Positions 6,024 through 12,902 of a DNA stretch of 35,328 bases are shown here, one piece after another; position 1 is the first letter of the stretch; the number at the start of each line of letters is the position of its first letter. The notes beneath the pieces were generated by a model. That model was not told the origin of the DNA, did no database searches, and saw nothing but the letters and a program-made list of their open reading frames with translations. Location: positions 1 to 35,328 of the IMG/VR virus record IMGVR_UViG_3300024327_000023; one strand, given 5' to 3'. This DNA is from a virus. The position numbers were made by a program, and so were the translations under genes.

Positions 6024-6529
6024 TGCTCTCTCCCAAAAAATTGTGTCCTGGTATTGGTTGCGATAAATAGATACCAGGCGCTATTCTCCATGCCGGTCAT
6101 ATTGCCAAACCATTTAACCCGTCCGACACTGACTACCTTCACGCACTTTTTCATATGCACTCCCATGCGCTTGTTGTGCATCATGTCAGCCGGTAATAGC
6201 AGCCAGGTCGGCGCGATATCCGACAAGTGATAGATTAGCGGATTTAAAATTGACCAGGTGTAGGGTGGATTGGTGATGAACATATCGCCTACACATTCCT
6301 GCAAATCCAATGCATCAACCCAAACACAAGGTCTGGATTCTTCTATATCTGATGCCCGCCGACACACAGCCCCGGCAAAATCTAAATGCTTTACAAGATC
6401 GCCAAGCCCTGCACATGGCTCGTCATATTCGACAAGCGGCGGCAAGTGTGCGAGTAGCGGAACAACAGCCTCATATGGTGTTGGATAAAAATCTTTTTCT
6501 ACCCTTTTAAATTCTGATCGTTTTCCCAT
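6020..6529 (-). CDS. Adenine-type DNA methyltransferase-like protein
   Basis: The 169-residue protein starts MGKRSEFKRVEKDFYPTP. The upstream open frame is basic and low in coding character, so 6529 is the best start. SAM-binding motif I is EPCAGLGDL (37-45), an acidic D61-I-E follows, and the catalytic motif IV is NPPY (87-90), as in N6-adenine methyltransferases. It is much shorter than most Dam-type enzymes, like the small phage methylases that lack a separate recognition domain. It could protect phage DNA from restriction. Its stop overlaps the exonuclease start, although a terminator lies just upstream. Confidence 0.8.
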   Translation of the reverse strand: MGKRSEFKRVEKDFYPTPYEAVVPLLAHLPPLVEYDEPCAGLGDLVKHLDFAGAVCRRASDIEESRPCVWVDALDLQECVGDMFITNPPYTWSILNPLIYHLSDIAPTWLLLPADMMHNKRMGVHMKKCVKVVSVGRVKWFGNMTGMENSAWYLFIATNTRTQFFGREQ

Positions 6530-6583
6530 ATTACTCTTGATCCTTCTCTTTGTTTTTCTGTTTTGAGCTTTTTGACCATGATG

Positions 6584-6616
6584 AAAAAAGCCGGGAAGCT
6601 TCTTAACTCCCCGGCT
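6584..6616 (-). terminator. Rho-independent terminator after DUF669 gene
   Basis: Read leftward, AGCCGGG pairs with CCCGGCT across a 14-base loop and is followed at once by TTTTTT. It lies just beyond the stop of the gene at 6627-7109 and upstream of the methyltransferase. I see no promoter between it and the methylase start at 6529. Genes from 6529 to 2755 therefore depend on read-through or antitermination. Confidence 0.8.
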
Positions 6617-6626
6617 ACTCCCCCTC

Positions 6627-7109
6627 TTATTTCTGCCAAGGCGCTTTCTTCGCGCCGTCATCGGATGCTTCGGAAGCTGGTGCAGACTTCGGCATCGGTG
6701 GCGAAGATCCGTCGATAGCCTTATAGGCTTTGACTTCGTTGCTATCCCCCCACTCTTCGGAGCGGCGGATCGATACCTTAATGGTGCAACTGCCGCCAAT
6801 AAGCTGATCCGTATCTTCGACAGTCGCAATGCCGATTGATCGCATCAGGCTATCCAATTGCTGACGCCCGATTTCTTCGGCCTTCGGGGTTGGGTTCTTG
6901 ATGTTGAGGTTTGTCCAAACAACACGGCCTTCGTGGCTTGGACCCGTCACATCAAAACGAACCTTAATGTAATTACCTGTGCCAGCCTTCGTGTCTTTCA
7001 GTTCGGCATCGGTCACGGTGACGTTGTACCATCCAGCCGGGATCGGCTGAAAATCGTTTTCGCTCTGGGGCGTGTCGCCCACGTTGAAAGTTTCTCCAAG
7101 AAAAGACAT
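6627..7109 (-). CDS. DUF669-type ssDNA-binding-like protein
   Basis: The 160-residue protein begins MSFLGETFNVGDTPQSEND, followed by a beta-rich core (AGWYNVTVTDAELKDTKAGT, then YIKVRFDVTG). An acidic, Pro/Ala-rich tail ends in KKAPWQK. This matches the DUF669 family, found next to phage ATPases and nucleases and thought to bind ssDNA through an OB-like fold. The flexible tail with a terminal aromatic resembles SSB tails. It is the last gene before the terminator in this part of the operon. Confidence 0.8.
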   Translation of the reverse strand: MSFLGETFNVGDTPQSENDFQPIPAGWYNVTVTDAELKDTKAGTGNYIKVRFDVTGPSHEGRVVWTNLNIKNPTPKAEEIGRQQLDSLMRSIGIATVEDTDQLIGGSCTIKVSIRRSEEWGDSNEVKAYKAIDGSSPPMPKSAPASEASDDGAKKAPWQK

Positions 7110-7113
7110 ATCT

Positions 7114-7497
7114 TTATTCCTTTGTGATTGTGAATGAGGGACGGCCCGGAGTCGTGGTGATGCCGCCCAAGAGTGGTTTCGTGATTGAATCGTCTGAATG
7201 TTTCCATGCAGACATTATGATCGAAGGCTTCCAGCTAAACAGGGTTGAGAGTAGATCTTCCAGCCCATGTTCGGCGGCAATCTCTTGCAGTTTGTCGCCA
7301 TCGACTTTGCGGTTCATACGTCCGACAATCTTGACCTTGTGGCCGGGAGCCTCAAGGTTCAGCGTTCCTTCAAGATCGTCTTGAACACGATAGATTTTGA
7401 TAAGCTCATCCTCTATCTCGCGCCGTGCTTCCACGGCTTCTTTTTCGGCCTTCTTTGCATCCAGCCAAATGTCGAACTTTTTGGTTAGGTCATCCAT
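7114..7497 (-). CDS. 127-aa phage protein next to recombination genes
   Basis: The start at 7497 (MDDLTKKFDIWLDAKKAEKE) is set by overlap with the stop of the HTH gene. The first 40 residues form a charged coiled-coil-like helix (KKAEKEAVEARREIEDELI). A beta strand (GHKVKIVGRMNRKV) and a short domain with FSWKPSIIMSAWK follow. Related proteins commonly lie between Sak4-like ATPase and DUF669 genes in phages, which suggests a recombination accessory role. There are no catalytic motifs. Confidence 0.78.
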   Translation of the reverse strand: MDDLTKKFDIWLDAKKAEKEAVEARREIEDELIKIYRVQDDLEGTLNLEAPGHKVKIVGRMNRKVDGDKLQEIAAEHGLEDLLSTLFSWKPSIIMSAWKHSDDSITKPLLGGITTTPGRPSFTITKE

Positions 7498-7819
7498 TGT
7501 CAATATCGCTCCATTCAAGGCCAAGCTGAAGCATTATGAAATCCACAGCTTTATGGTAGTCACGGCCTGCGTCGATAACAGCCGGGATCTCAATAGCGGC
7601 AATGTCTTCGATGGTAATACCCAATACCAAGCATATTGCGGAAACTGATGCCTTGCCGACTCGATTGGTTGGGGATTTTTTTGAAGACATCTTAGAAATG
7701 GTGTTCTGTCCACATCCAGATTCTTCTGCCAGATGGATTTTTGTTAACCCGCTCGCCTTCAGATGCGCTCGCATCTTAGACGTGTCAACAATCACGCTGT
7801 TGTGGAATGCTCCAGCCAT
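7490..7819 (-). CDS. XRE-like HTH protein with C-terminal extension
   Basis: The start at 7819 (MAGAFHNSVIVDTSKMRAHL) follows a GGAG site just after the Sak4-like stop. Residues about 15-70 read as an HTH: MRAHLKASGLTKIHLAEESG, then CGQNTISKMSSKK. A helical C-terminal part (AVIDAGRDYHKAVDFIMLQL) follows. It sits inside the recombination operon rather than at a switch, so it may autoregulate the operon or act as an adaptor. Target unknown. Confidence 0.72.
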   Translation of the reverse strand: MAGAFHNSVIVDTSKMRAHLKASGLTKIHLAEESGCGQNTISKMSSKKSPTNRVGKASVSAICLVLGITIEDIAAIEIPAVIDAGRDYHKAVDFIMLQLGLEWSDIDNG

Positions 7820-7820
7820 C

Positions 7821-8498
7821 TTACTTACTCCCAATCTTGTTAATGATTTCGCCAAGGTCTGGCGCTTCCCATGCTTCAAGCTTCGCGCCCATCCGGTGCT
7901 TGGCTTGCCATAGGCCATCGCTTTCCATCATCAACGCACGTTGGTTGACGCCGTCTTCATCCTTTTCGACGCGCATTGCTGCGACGATGTCGAAAGCATA
8001 TGGCAGGGACTGTCCCGCCTTCTGTCCCGGCATCGACGGCCCGTAGAGAACACGGCCCATTTCGTCAGTGGTCTTGGATAGCTGGGCGGTCATGTAAACA
8101 TTTTTGCCCTTCAGATCACGGAACAACCGAATAACCTCAGACATGGTGGTTTGCATTTCGCCGTAGGCTGCACGGGGATCTTTGTTGATTTTCTTCTCGT
8201 TTGCCAGACAGACTTCAGCAATTTCCGTGATGCTATCCAGCGCCACAGATTTGAATTGCTTTGCATCCTTGTCTTCGGTCAGCCAAGCGTAGGCTTCCTT
8301 CAGTTCATCCATGCTGCCGATTTCCATGAATGGAATATTTTCGTCAGCAAGTGTAAGCAAACCGCCTTCAGCCGATAAGATAATCGGATCGGGCAGGGTC
8401 TTGATCAGCATTGTCTTTCCAGATCCAGCGGCTCCATAAGCCAAGATCTTGATACCATCTGCCGATATGGTATTGGTTGATTGTAGATTAACTGCCAT
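7821..8498 (-). CDS. Sak4-like RecA-fold ATPase (AAA_24)
   Basis: The 225-residue protein has a Walker A GAAGSGKT (22-29), a Walker B-like VALDSI (85-90, D88) and a MTAQLSKT strand-loop near 137-144. This is the compact RecA-like core of phage nucleotide-binding proteins of the Sak4 type, which stimulate single-strand annealing together with a cognate SSB. The DUF669-like protein two genes downstream and the Cas4-like nuclease support this role. Length is normal for the family. Confidence 0.88.
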   Translation of the reverse strand: MAVNLQSTNTISADGIKILAYGAAGSGKTMLIKTLPDPIILSAEGGLLTLADENIPFMEIGSMDELKEAYAWLTEDKDAKQFKSVALDSITEIAEVCLANEKKINKDPRAAYGEMQTTMSEVIRLFRDLKGKNVYMTAQLSKTTDEMGRVLYGPSMPGQKAGQSLPYAFDIVAAMRVEKDEDGVNQRALMMESDGLWQAKHRMGAKLEAWEAPDLGEIINKIGSK

Positions 8499-8544
8499 TT
8501 GGCATCTCCTAGCTAGACCAGTTCGCGGAATTGCGGGTCGGCCT

Positions 8545-8808
8545 TTACCCCTTTAAACTAATGCCCATTTCACGGGCCTCTTTGCGTAGGGACTTCGGAA
8601 GCTTCACGCCGCGTTGCAATAGGTCGCGGACAGTGCGCTCTGTGATTTTTCGGCTCTTCTCCGCCCAGTAGGCGAGGTTCTCCGGGGTGTTCATTGTGCG
8701 CGGATCTCCATACGCACGGGCCTTTTCTTCGGCAGACAAAGGCGGCGGCATCATGCCCAGCGCCTTGTATACCTTGGCGGTGTCGAGAATTTCCCGGTCA
8801 GATCTCAT
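8545..8808 (-). CDS. 87-aa helical hypothetical protein
   Basis: The protein starts MRSDREILDTAKVYKALGM after a GGGAG site and is helical and basic throughout. The C-terminal half (ITERTVRDLLQRGVKLPKSL) looks like a short HTH-type or scaffold helix pair. No catalytic motif is present. It lies in the early operon just upstream of the Sak4-like gene. Function is unknown. Confidence 0.72.
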   Translation of the reverse strand: MRSDREILDTAKVYKALGMMPPPLSAEEKARAYGDPRTMNTPENLAYWAEKSRKITERTVRDLLQRGVKLPKSLRKEAREMGISLKG

Positions 8809-8810
8809 AT

Positions 8811-8948
8811 CTATGCTCCCAACATTTTGATCATCATTAAGACGTGCTTCAAGGTTCCCATGTGGATCAAGCGGCCCTTCTCTGCGACAACATCCGCGCC
8901 CGAAGCCTTAAACGTCCAACCGCGAAATTCTGCTTCCTGCCTAGTCAT
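8811..8948 (-). CDS. 45-aa small hypothetical protein
   Basis: The start at 8948 (MTRQEAEFRGWTFKASGADV) is chosen because its ATG overlaps the TAA of the upstream 95-residue gene (TAATG). A longer frame would extend into that gene without support. The compact beta-alpha layout (GADVVAEKGRLIHMGTLKHV) is typical of tiny phage early proteins. Function is unknown. Confidence 0.65.
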   Translation of the reverse strand: MTRQEAEFRGWTFKASGADVVAEKGRLIHMGTLKHVLMMIKMLGA

Positions 8949-9235
8949 TATGCATTCTCCCTTGAGAGCTTGAGTGAAACGACAAGAGCTTGCTTGGAAT
9001 TTGCGAGAACCCAATCTTCGCCCAACTCTTCTTTCGCGGCCTTGGTGTCCATCGTCCAGCGGACGGCTTCGACTAACTTCAGGCCATGATCATCGTCTGT
9101 GCCGGTGACAAACTTGACGCCTTGGCCTTCCATGCCAGAAACGATGGCTTCTTTGAGTGCCTTCTTTTCGGCGGTGAGAGACTTGATCTTGGCGTCGATG
9201 TCGAGGTGGCGCTGGACTGCTTGGTTGATGTTCAT
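8948..9235 (-). CDS. 95-aa coiled-coil phage protein
   Basis: The N-terminal 40 residues are a charged helix with heptad-like spacing (RHLDIDAKIKSLTAEKKALK). A small domain follows with VRWTMDTKAAKEELGEDWV and a Ser/Lys-rich end. This arrangement is common in early operons of Proteobacteria phages, usually beside recombination genes. It has a GGAG site. Its biochemical role is unknown; a structural or adaptor role is likely. Confidence 0.75.
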   Translation of the reverse strand: MNINQAVQRHLDIDAKIKSLTAEKKALKEAIVSGMEGQGVKFVTGTDDDHGLKLVEAVRWTMDTKAAKEELGEDWVLANSKQALVVSLKLSRENA

Positions 9236-9294
9236 TTTAATTCTCCGGTTTGAAAAGTTCAGGTTGGTTTTACTACTGCCTCAAGCCCGTCCCA

Positions 9295-9319
9295 TTTCTG
9301 GGTACGGGCCTTTTGGGCG
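9295..9319. other. Intergenic hairpin with bulge
   Basis: GCCCGT pairs with ACGGGC, and a CCCA/TGGG inner stem is separated from it by one bulged base. On the minus strand the loop is GAAA, a stable tetraloop type. It is not followed by a T-tract on the minus strand, while a short TTTT follows one base later on the plus strand. It lies between two leftward genes, and its role is uncertain (partial terminator or processing site). Confidence 0.5.
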
Positions 9320-9333
9320 TTCTGCTGATTATC

Positions 9334-9564
9334 TTACGCTAATTCAACTTTCGTCTGGTGGACGGTTTCCTGCCAAGCCATCAAGGCGATTTTGGCAACG
9401 ACAAAGCAGAGTGACTGTCTGGTCGGAAGGCCGTTGTCGGCTAATGCCTCTTTGGCTTTCCATGCTACTGCCTTGACTGATGAACGGGTGTGCAAATCCC
9501 CGACTTCAAACAGTGACTGCATCTCATCTGCAATCTCTGTGATTTTTTGATCCGTTACAAACAT
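9334..9564 (-). CDS. 76-aa helical hypothetical protein
   Basis: First gene after promoter B and its leader hairpin, with a GGAG site. It begins MFVTDQKITEIADEMQSLF and is all-helical by pattern. The C-terminal helix (LCFVVAKIALMAWQETV) is amphipathic. No motif is recognised. Its position as the promoter-proximal gene ahead of the recombination operon suggests early expression. Confidence 0.72.
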   Translation of the reverse strand: MFVTDQKITEIADEMQSLFEVGDLHTRSSVKAVAWKAKEALADNGLPTRQSLCFVVAKIALMAWQETVHQTKVELA

Positions 9565-9583
9565 CGTCCGTCTCCATTTTCTT

Positions 9584-9608
9584 GCGCGGTCAGATTTTCT
9601 GGGTGCGC
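9584..9608 (-). promoter_or_regulatory. Leader hairpin copy B
   Basis: The minus-strand transcript reads GCGC, ACC, CAGA, AAA, UCUG, ACC, GCGC. The outer GCGC arms and the inner CAGA/UCUG arms pair, leaving a symmetric ACC/ACC internal loop. It starts 12 bases beyond the -10 box of promoter B and lies upstream of the GGAG site of the 76-residue gene. Confidence 0.75.
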
Positions 9609-9620
9609 TTCAATGATTGA

Positions 9621-9649
9621 AATATAGGGGATATTGATGTTGGGGTCAA
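9621..9649 (-). promoter_or_regulatory. Leftward promoter B with operator
   Basis: TTGACC (9644-9649) and TATATT (9621-9626) are 17 bases apart, close to the sigma70 consensus. The dyad TTGATGTTGGGGTCAA (9634-9649, plus-strand reading) overlaps the -35 box. This is probably the main promoter for the recombination operon from 9564 leftward. Confidence 0.82.
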
Positions 9650-9663
9650 CAACTAAATGCAAA

Positions 9664-9858
9664 TTAATTCAATCTTTTTTGCAGTTCGACGGTGACGGCG
9701 TCCCATTCGGCCCAGAGCTTTTCGCCATACGGGTGATCGGTTTTCTGCCAATCGACGTTCGCCGCCCAACACTCTTTGATGTCCCTGATGATGAACCGAA
9801 GCTCATCGTCAGATTTGAATTTGGCGGCGGCTTCGTATTTTGCTAAGAGGCTTTCCAT
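9664..9858 (-). CDS. 64-aa hypothetical protein
   Basis: The protein begins MESLLAKYEAAAKFKSDDEL with a GGGAG site. It is helical and charged, with a WAANVDWQKTDHPYGEKLW middle section. It is the second gene after promoter C and ends just upstream of promoter B. Function is unknown. Confidence 0.7.
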   Translation of the reverse strand: MESLLAKYEAAAKFKSDDELRFIIRDIKECWAANVDWQKTDHPYGEKLWAEWDAVTVELQKRLN

Positions 9859-9869
9859 GATATCTCTCC

Positions 9870-10061
9870 CTACACTGCCATCTCAAGGTCGATGCCGATT
9901 TCTTTGTGTTCATCGATGATCGCTTGAGCTTCAATCGAATTGAATTCTTGGGCATTGTCTTCGCCGCGCCAATCGTATCCCCAAGTATTTCCTTCCGTCG
10001 AACCGAAATAGTGGGTGAGGTAGTGGGGGTAATCGGCGGTGGTGCGAATTGTGTAGATCAT
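9870..10061 (-). CDS. 63-aa small early protein
   Basis: First gene after promoter C, with a strong AGGAG site. It begins MIYTIRTTADYPHYLTHYF and has an aromatic-rich N-terminal half (TWGYDWRGEDN) and a helical acidic C-terminus. No known motif is present. The strong promoter, leader and ribosome site suggest abundant early expression. Confidence 0.72.
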   Translation of the reverse strand: MIYTIRTTADYPHYLTHYFGSTEGNTWGYDWRGEDNAQEFNSIEAQAIIDEHKEIGIDLEMAV

Positions 10062-10077
10062 TTGTTTTTCTCCTGTG

Positions 10078-10102
10078 GCGCTGTCAGATTTTCTGGTTGC
10101 GC
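10078..10102 (-). promoter_or_regulatory. Leader hairpin copy C
   Basis: The minus-strand transcript reads GCGC, AAC, CAGA, AAA, UCUG, ACA, GCGC. The outer GCGC arms and inner CAGA/UCUG arms pair around an AAC/ACA internal loop. It starts 12 bases beyond the -10 box of promoter C and ends three bases before the AGGAG site. Confidence 0.75.
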
Positions 10103-10114
10103 GTTTGATTATTT

Positions 10115-10143
10115 AAAGTACCCCATATTGAACTTTAGGTCAA
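10115..10143 (-). promoter_or_regulatory. Leftward promoter C with operator
   Basis: TTGACC (10138-10143) and TACTTT (10115-10120) are 17 bases apart. The dyad TTGAACTTTAGGTCAA (10128-10143, plus-strand reading) covers the -35 box. It should drive the 63- and 64-residue genes. Confidence 0.82.
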
Positions 10144-10148
10144 TAACT

Positions 10149-10619
10149 TTATTCAATTATTTCCAATATTTCTTTGACGATTTTGCGCTTGCCCCAGTAG
10201 TCGCTGATGTTCTCTTTGCCATGTTGGTCGATCACTTCGTCGCCGCGCACAACTTGGACATGGCCGGTGGTGGTGACGATGTAGCGTTTTCCAGCGGCGG
10301 TATGCATCAGGCTGAAATTCTTCAAGGACGTGCGGCGGGGCAGATCGATCTCTTTTGTTTTGACGCCCAGATCCGTCAGCGCCTTGGCGCGGAAGACTCT
10401 CTGCGTTCCGCCTTTCCAGTTGCCGCCCATTTTGTGATGTTTGGCATATGCAGCCCGTGCTTCGGACAGGTTACAGCCAGCGGCGATTGCCATCGCGGTC
10501 AAGCCACAGTTTGGACCCATCTTGGCATCGCCCGGAAGGCTCATGCCGTCAGTGCTGATTTTTTTGGGGGAGAAGTCGAAGAGATCAAATTGTTCGATCT
10601 GGAATTTCGTGCGGCTCAT
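10149..10619 (-). CDS. Papain/C39-like cysteine peptidase-fold protein
   Basis: The 156-residue protein has GPNCGLTA at 35-42, placing C38 at the head of a helix. GKRYIVTTTGHVQVVRGDEV follows (H120), then D131. This Cys-His-Asp order is that of papain-like and C39-like peptidases, a recurring type of small phage protein. It is the first gene of the leftward arm, directly after the switch promoter and leader hairpin, so it should be among the first proteins made and may act on a host protein. Peptidase activity is inferred from residue order. Confidence 0.72.
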   Translation of the reverse strand: MSRTKFQIEQFDLFDFSPKKISTDGMSLPGDAKMGPNCGLTAMAIAAGCNLSEARAAYAKHHKMGGNWKGGTQRVFRAKALTDLGVKTKEIDLPRRTSLKNFSLMHTAAGKRYIVTTTGHVQVVRGDEVIDQHGKENISDYWGKRKIVKEILEIIE

Positions 10620-10634
10620 GTGCTAGGCTCCTTG

Positions 10635-10660
10635 GCGCGGTTGGAAAATTCCGGTTGCGC
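10635..10660 (-). promoter_or_regulatory. Leader hairpin copy D
   Basis: The minus-strand transcript reads GCGC, AACC, GGA, AUUU, UCC, AACC, GCGC. The outer GCGC arms and inner GGA/UCC arms pair around a fully symmetric AACC/AACC internal loop. The inner stem sequence differs from copies B and C on both sides. It starts 12 bases beyond the -10 box and lies two bases from the AGGAG site of the peptidase-like gene. Confidence 0.72.
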
Positions 10661-10667
10661 TTTTCTA

Positions 10668-10696
10668 TTTACATAATACATTATTTGAACTATGGT
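10668..10696 (+). promoter_or_regulatory. Rightward promoter for Cro-like gene
   Basis: TTTACA (10668-10673) and TATGGT (10691-10696) are 17 bases apart on the plus strand. The -10 box falls inside the 16-bp dyad shared with the leftward switch promoter. An AAAGGA ribosome site follows at about 10716, ahead of the ATG at 10729. The match is moderate. Confidence 0.6.
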
Positions 10697-10700
10697 GCAA
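10673..10700 (-). promoter_or_regulatory. Leftward switch promoter D with operator
   Basis: TTGCAC (10695-10700) and TATTAT (10673-10678) are 16 bases apart. The dyad TTGAACTATGGTGCAA (10685-10700, plus-strand reading) overlaps the -35 box here and also the -10 box of the opposing promoter. One operator could thus control both directions. Confidence 0.75.
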
Positions 10701-10728
10701 CATCTAAATGCAAAGAAAGGAAAATAAA

Positions 10729-10890
10729 ATGAAGACTTCTGAGGCAATTGAGCATTTCGGCAGCATTAAAAAGCTCGCAGATGCCCTTGGCATCTGGCCC
10801 CATCCAATTTACCGCTGGAAAGATTCGCCGCCCAAGCTGAGACAGTTTGAGCTTGAGCGTTTGACTGACGGTGAATTGGTGGCTGACTGA
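10729..10890 (+). CDS. Cro-like DNA-binding protein
   Basis: The 53-residue protein begins MKTSEAIEHFGSIKKLADAL and continues GIWPHPIYRWKDSPPKLRQFE, matching the small P22-Cro/YdaS type: helix 1, HTH, then a short LTDGELV end. The start at 10729 is supported by AAAGGA; an upstream ATG at 10708 lacks a site. It sits alone at the divergent switch and overlaps the primase start by one base. It probably represses the shared operators. Small size and position fit a Cro role. Confidence 0.82.
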   Translation: MKTSEAIEHFGSIKKLADALGIWPHPIYRWKDSPPKLRQFELERLTDGELVAD

Positions 10891-12902
10891 TGGCAAACAT
10901 AACGGGGATACTTGGCGACAAGTGGAACAAAGCGCCAGAGAACATCGATCCGCCTGAGATGCAATTGGCAGATGCCATGCGACAGGCCGGGATTGAGCCG
11001 CCGATAAAAATAAGCCTTGATGGGCAGTTGCACCGATTTGGAACCAAGGGCCGCAAGAAAGATGACAGCGGCTGGTATGTGGCATTTGATGATGGCATCC
11101 CGGCTGGCCGGTTCGGTTGTTGGCGTGATGGCATTGAACAATCATGGAAGGCTGATGTTGGACGTGAGCTTACAGCGTCAGAGCAAATGGCAATATCCAG
11201 ACGCACGGCGGAAGCCAGAGCAACGCGAGATGCGGAGCGCCAGAAGAAAAATGAGATAGCGGCATCGACAGTTGATACCATTTGGGAGAAGGCCACAGGC
11301 GCAGAGCCTGATCATCCATATCTGCACCGAAAAGGCATCTCAACTCACGGCGCTCGCGTCACAGGTGATGGCCGGTTGATCGTTCCAATGCGTCATGCGG
11401 ACGGCGCTCTCTCTTCGTTGCAATATATTTCAGTCGATGGTGACAAGAAGTATCATCCCGGCGGTGCCGTTAAAGGCTGCTTCTGGATTCTCGGCACAGA
11501 AGAACAAACAATATTTATCGCGGAAGGCTTCGCCACAGCGGCGACAATCCAAGAGGTGACAGGCCAGTCGGTTGCCATAGCATACAGCGCCGGTAACATC
11601 CCAGCCGTTGCCATGCAAATGCGAGACAGGTACGGCCCAACACAGAACATCGTGATCGTTGCCGACAATGATGAGTCCGGTGTTGGTAAAAATTACGCTG
11701 ATCAAGCCGCCGCAAAAATGGGGGCTAGAATAGTGATACCGCCAGAACATGGTGACGCAAACGACTATCGCGCAAGCGGGGGGGATCTTAATGAGCTATT
11801 GTATCCGCCAACAACAGAATGGGTTGTCGATGGTGATGTGTTCTCAGACCAGCCAGCACCGATATCATGGCTGGTAAAGCATTGGCTGCAATCAAAGGCG
11901 CTGGTCATGGTTCACGGCCCCAGCGGTGGCGGAAAAACATTTGTCGTTCTCGATTGGATGCTGCACATGGCAGCGGGAATACCAGAGTGGATGGGCCATA
12001 AGGTAAAGCAATCATCAATTCTATATCTAGCCGGTGAGGGCCATCACGGCCTGAAAGGTCGCATCGCCGCATGGAAGCAACATCATGGCATCTCAAGCCT
12101 TAATCAAAGCTTCCACATAACAATGACTGGCTGTGATCTGAATACCCCAGAGGGATATCAGAAAGTCCGTGAAGCCATACTGGCAATGCCAAAGATCCCA
12201 GATGTTCTTGGCATCGATACTCTCAATCGAAATTTCTACGGTGATGAAAACTCCGCCCAAGATACAAAAGGGATGCTGGATTATATCGCTTTGCTGCAAA
12301 ATGAGTTCGGTATAACAATAGTTCTGGTGCATCATACCGGCGTATCCGATGAAGCCCAGCATAGAGCGCGAGGCTCCAGCGCATGGAAAGGCGCTCTCGA
12401 TGTCGAGATATCAATCGTGCCGTCCAAAAATGATGGGCCTATCGGTATCATCCAACGCAAATCAAAGGATGCCGAAGAAGCCGAAGATATGTGGGTGGAT
12501 CTGCAATCAGTGCCAATCAAAGGCTGGTTTGATGAGGATGAGGAACAGGTGACAAGCGCAGTGGTCGTGTCGGCGGATGCACCGATTAAGGCCAGTAAGG
12601 ACACAAAGCTGTCCAGCGCCATGAAGATATTTAATCGGGCTTGGCATAAAGCAAAGTGGGATATCGAAGAAGGTATGCCATATGTTACAAAATCTGCCAT
12701 GCGAGAATTGCTCGACGCTGACGGCATGGCAGAAAGGACAATCCAGAATCATATGAGCTTAAGTGCATGTTATAACGATCTTACAATCGGGCAGCTTATT
12801 AGCTCCGAATCCATAGTGCCGCACAGGGATGGATGGATCGTAAATGATCGGGTTTGGGGTAACGCTTTACGCATACAGAAGGGTAAAAAGCCATCCCCCT
12901 GA
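10890..12902 (+). CDS. TOPRIM primase / RecA-like helicase fusion
   Basis: In this 670-residue replicative protein the N-terminal region (HRFGTKGRKKDDSGWYVAF, near 48-66) is of the kind found in putative phage and plasmid primase-helicases. The TOPRIM part has AEGFATA (E212), an ADNDE motif (D259, D261) and DAND (289-292). A RepA-like ATPase follows with Walker A GPSGGGKT (343-350), a Walker B-like D443 and VLVHHTG (478-484). About 130 C-terminal residues may bind DNA through a wHTH. The repeat tract begins in its last codons, so it may act on that site. No classical primase zinc finger is visible. Confidence 0.9.
   Translation: MANITGILGDKWNKAPENIDPPEMQLADAMRQAGIEPPIKISLDGQLHRFGTKGRKKDDSGWYVAFDDGIPAGRFGCWRDGIEQSWKADVGRELTASEQMAISRRTAEARATRDAERQKKNEIAASTVDTIWEKATGAEPDHPYLHRKGISTHGARVTGDGRLIVPMRHADGALSSLQYISVDGDKKYHPGGAVKGCFWILGTEEQTIFIAEGFATAATIQEVTGQSVAIAYSAGNIPAVAMQMRDRYGPTQNIVIVADNDESGVGKNYADQAAAKMGARIVIPPEHGDANDYRASGGDLNELLYPPTTEWVVDGDVFSDQPAPISWLVKHWLQSKALVMVHGPSGGGKTFVVLDWMLHMAAGIPEWMGHKVKQSSILYLAGEGHHGLKGRIAAWKQHHGISSLNQSFHITMTGCDLNTPEGYQKVREAILAMPKIPDVLGIDTLNRNFYGDENSAQDTKGMLDYIALLQNEFGITIVLVHHTGVSDEAQHRARGSSAWKGALDVEISIVPSKNDGPIGIIQRKSKDAEEAEDMWVDLQSVPIKGWFDEDEEQVTSAVVVSADAPIKASKDTKLSSAMKIFNRAWHKAKWDIEEGMPYVTKSAMRELLDADGMAERTIQNHMSLSACYNDLTIGQLISSESIVPHRDGWIVNDRVWGNALRIQKGKKPSP

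Noticed and set aside
6530-6829. 100-residue N-terminal extension of the methyltransferase.
   Set aside because: It is very basic, crosses the terminator and runs antiparallel to no motif; it overlaps the end of the DUF669-like gene on the same strand in another frame.
9906-10676. 256-codon open frame on the plus strand.
   Set aside because: It is antisense to the peptidase-like gene and promoters C and D. Its translation shows no domain, while the minus-strand genes have ribosome sites and motifs.
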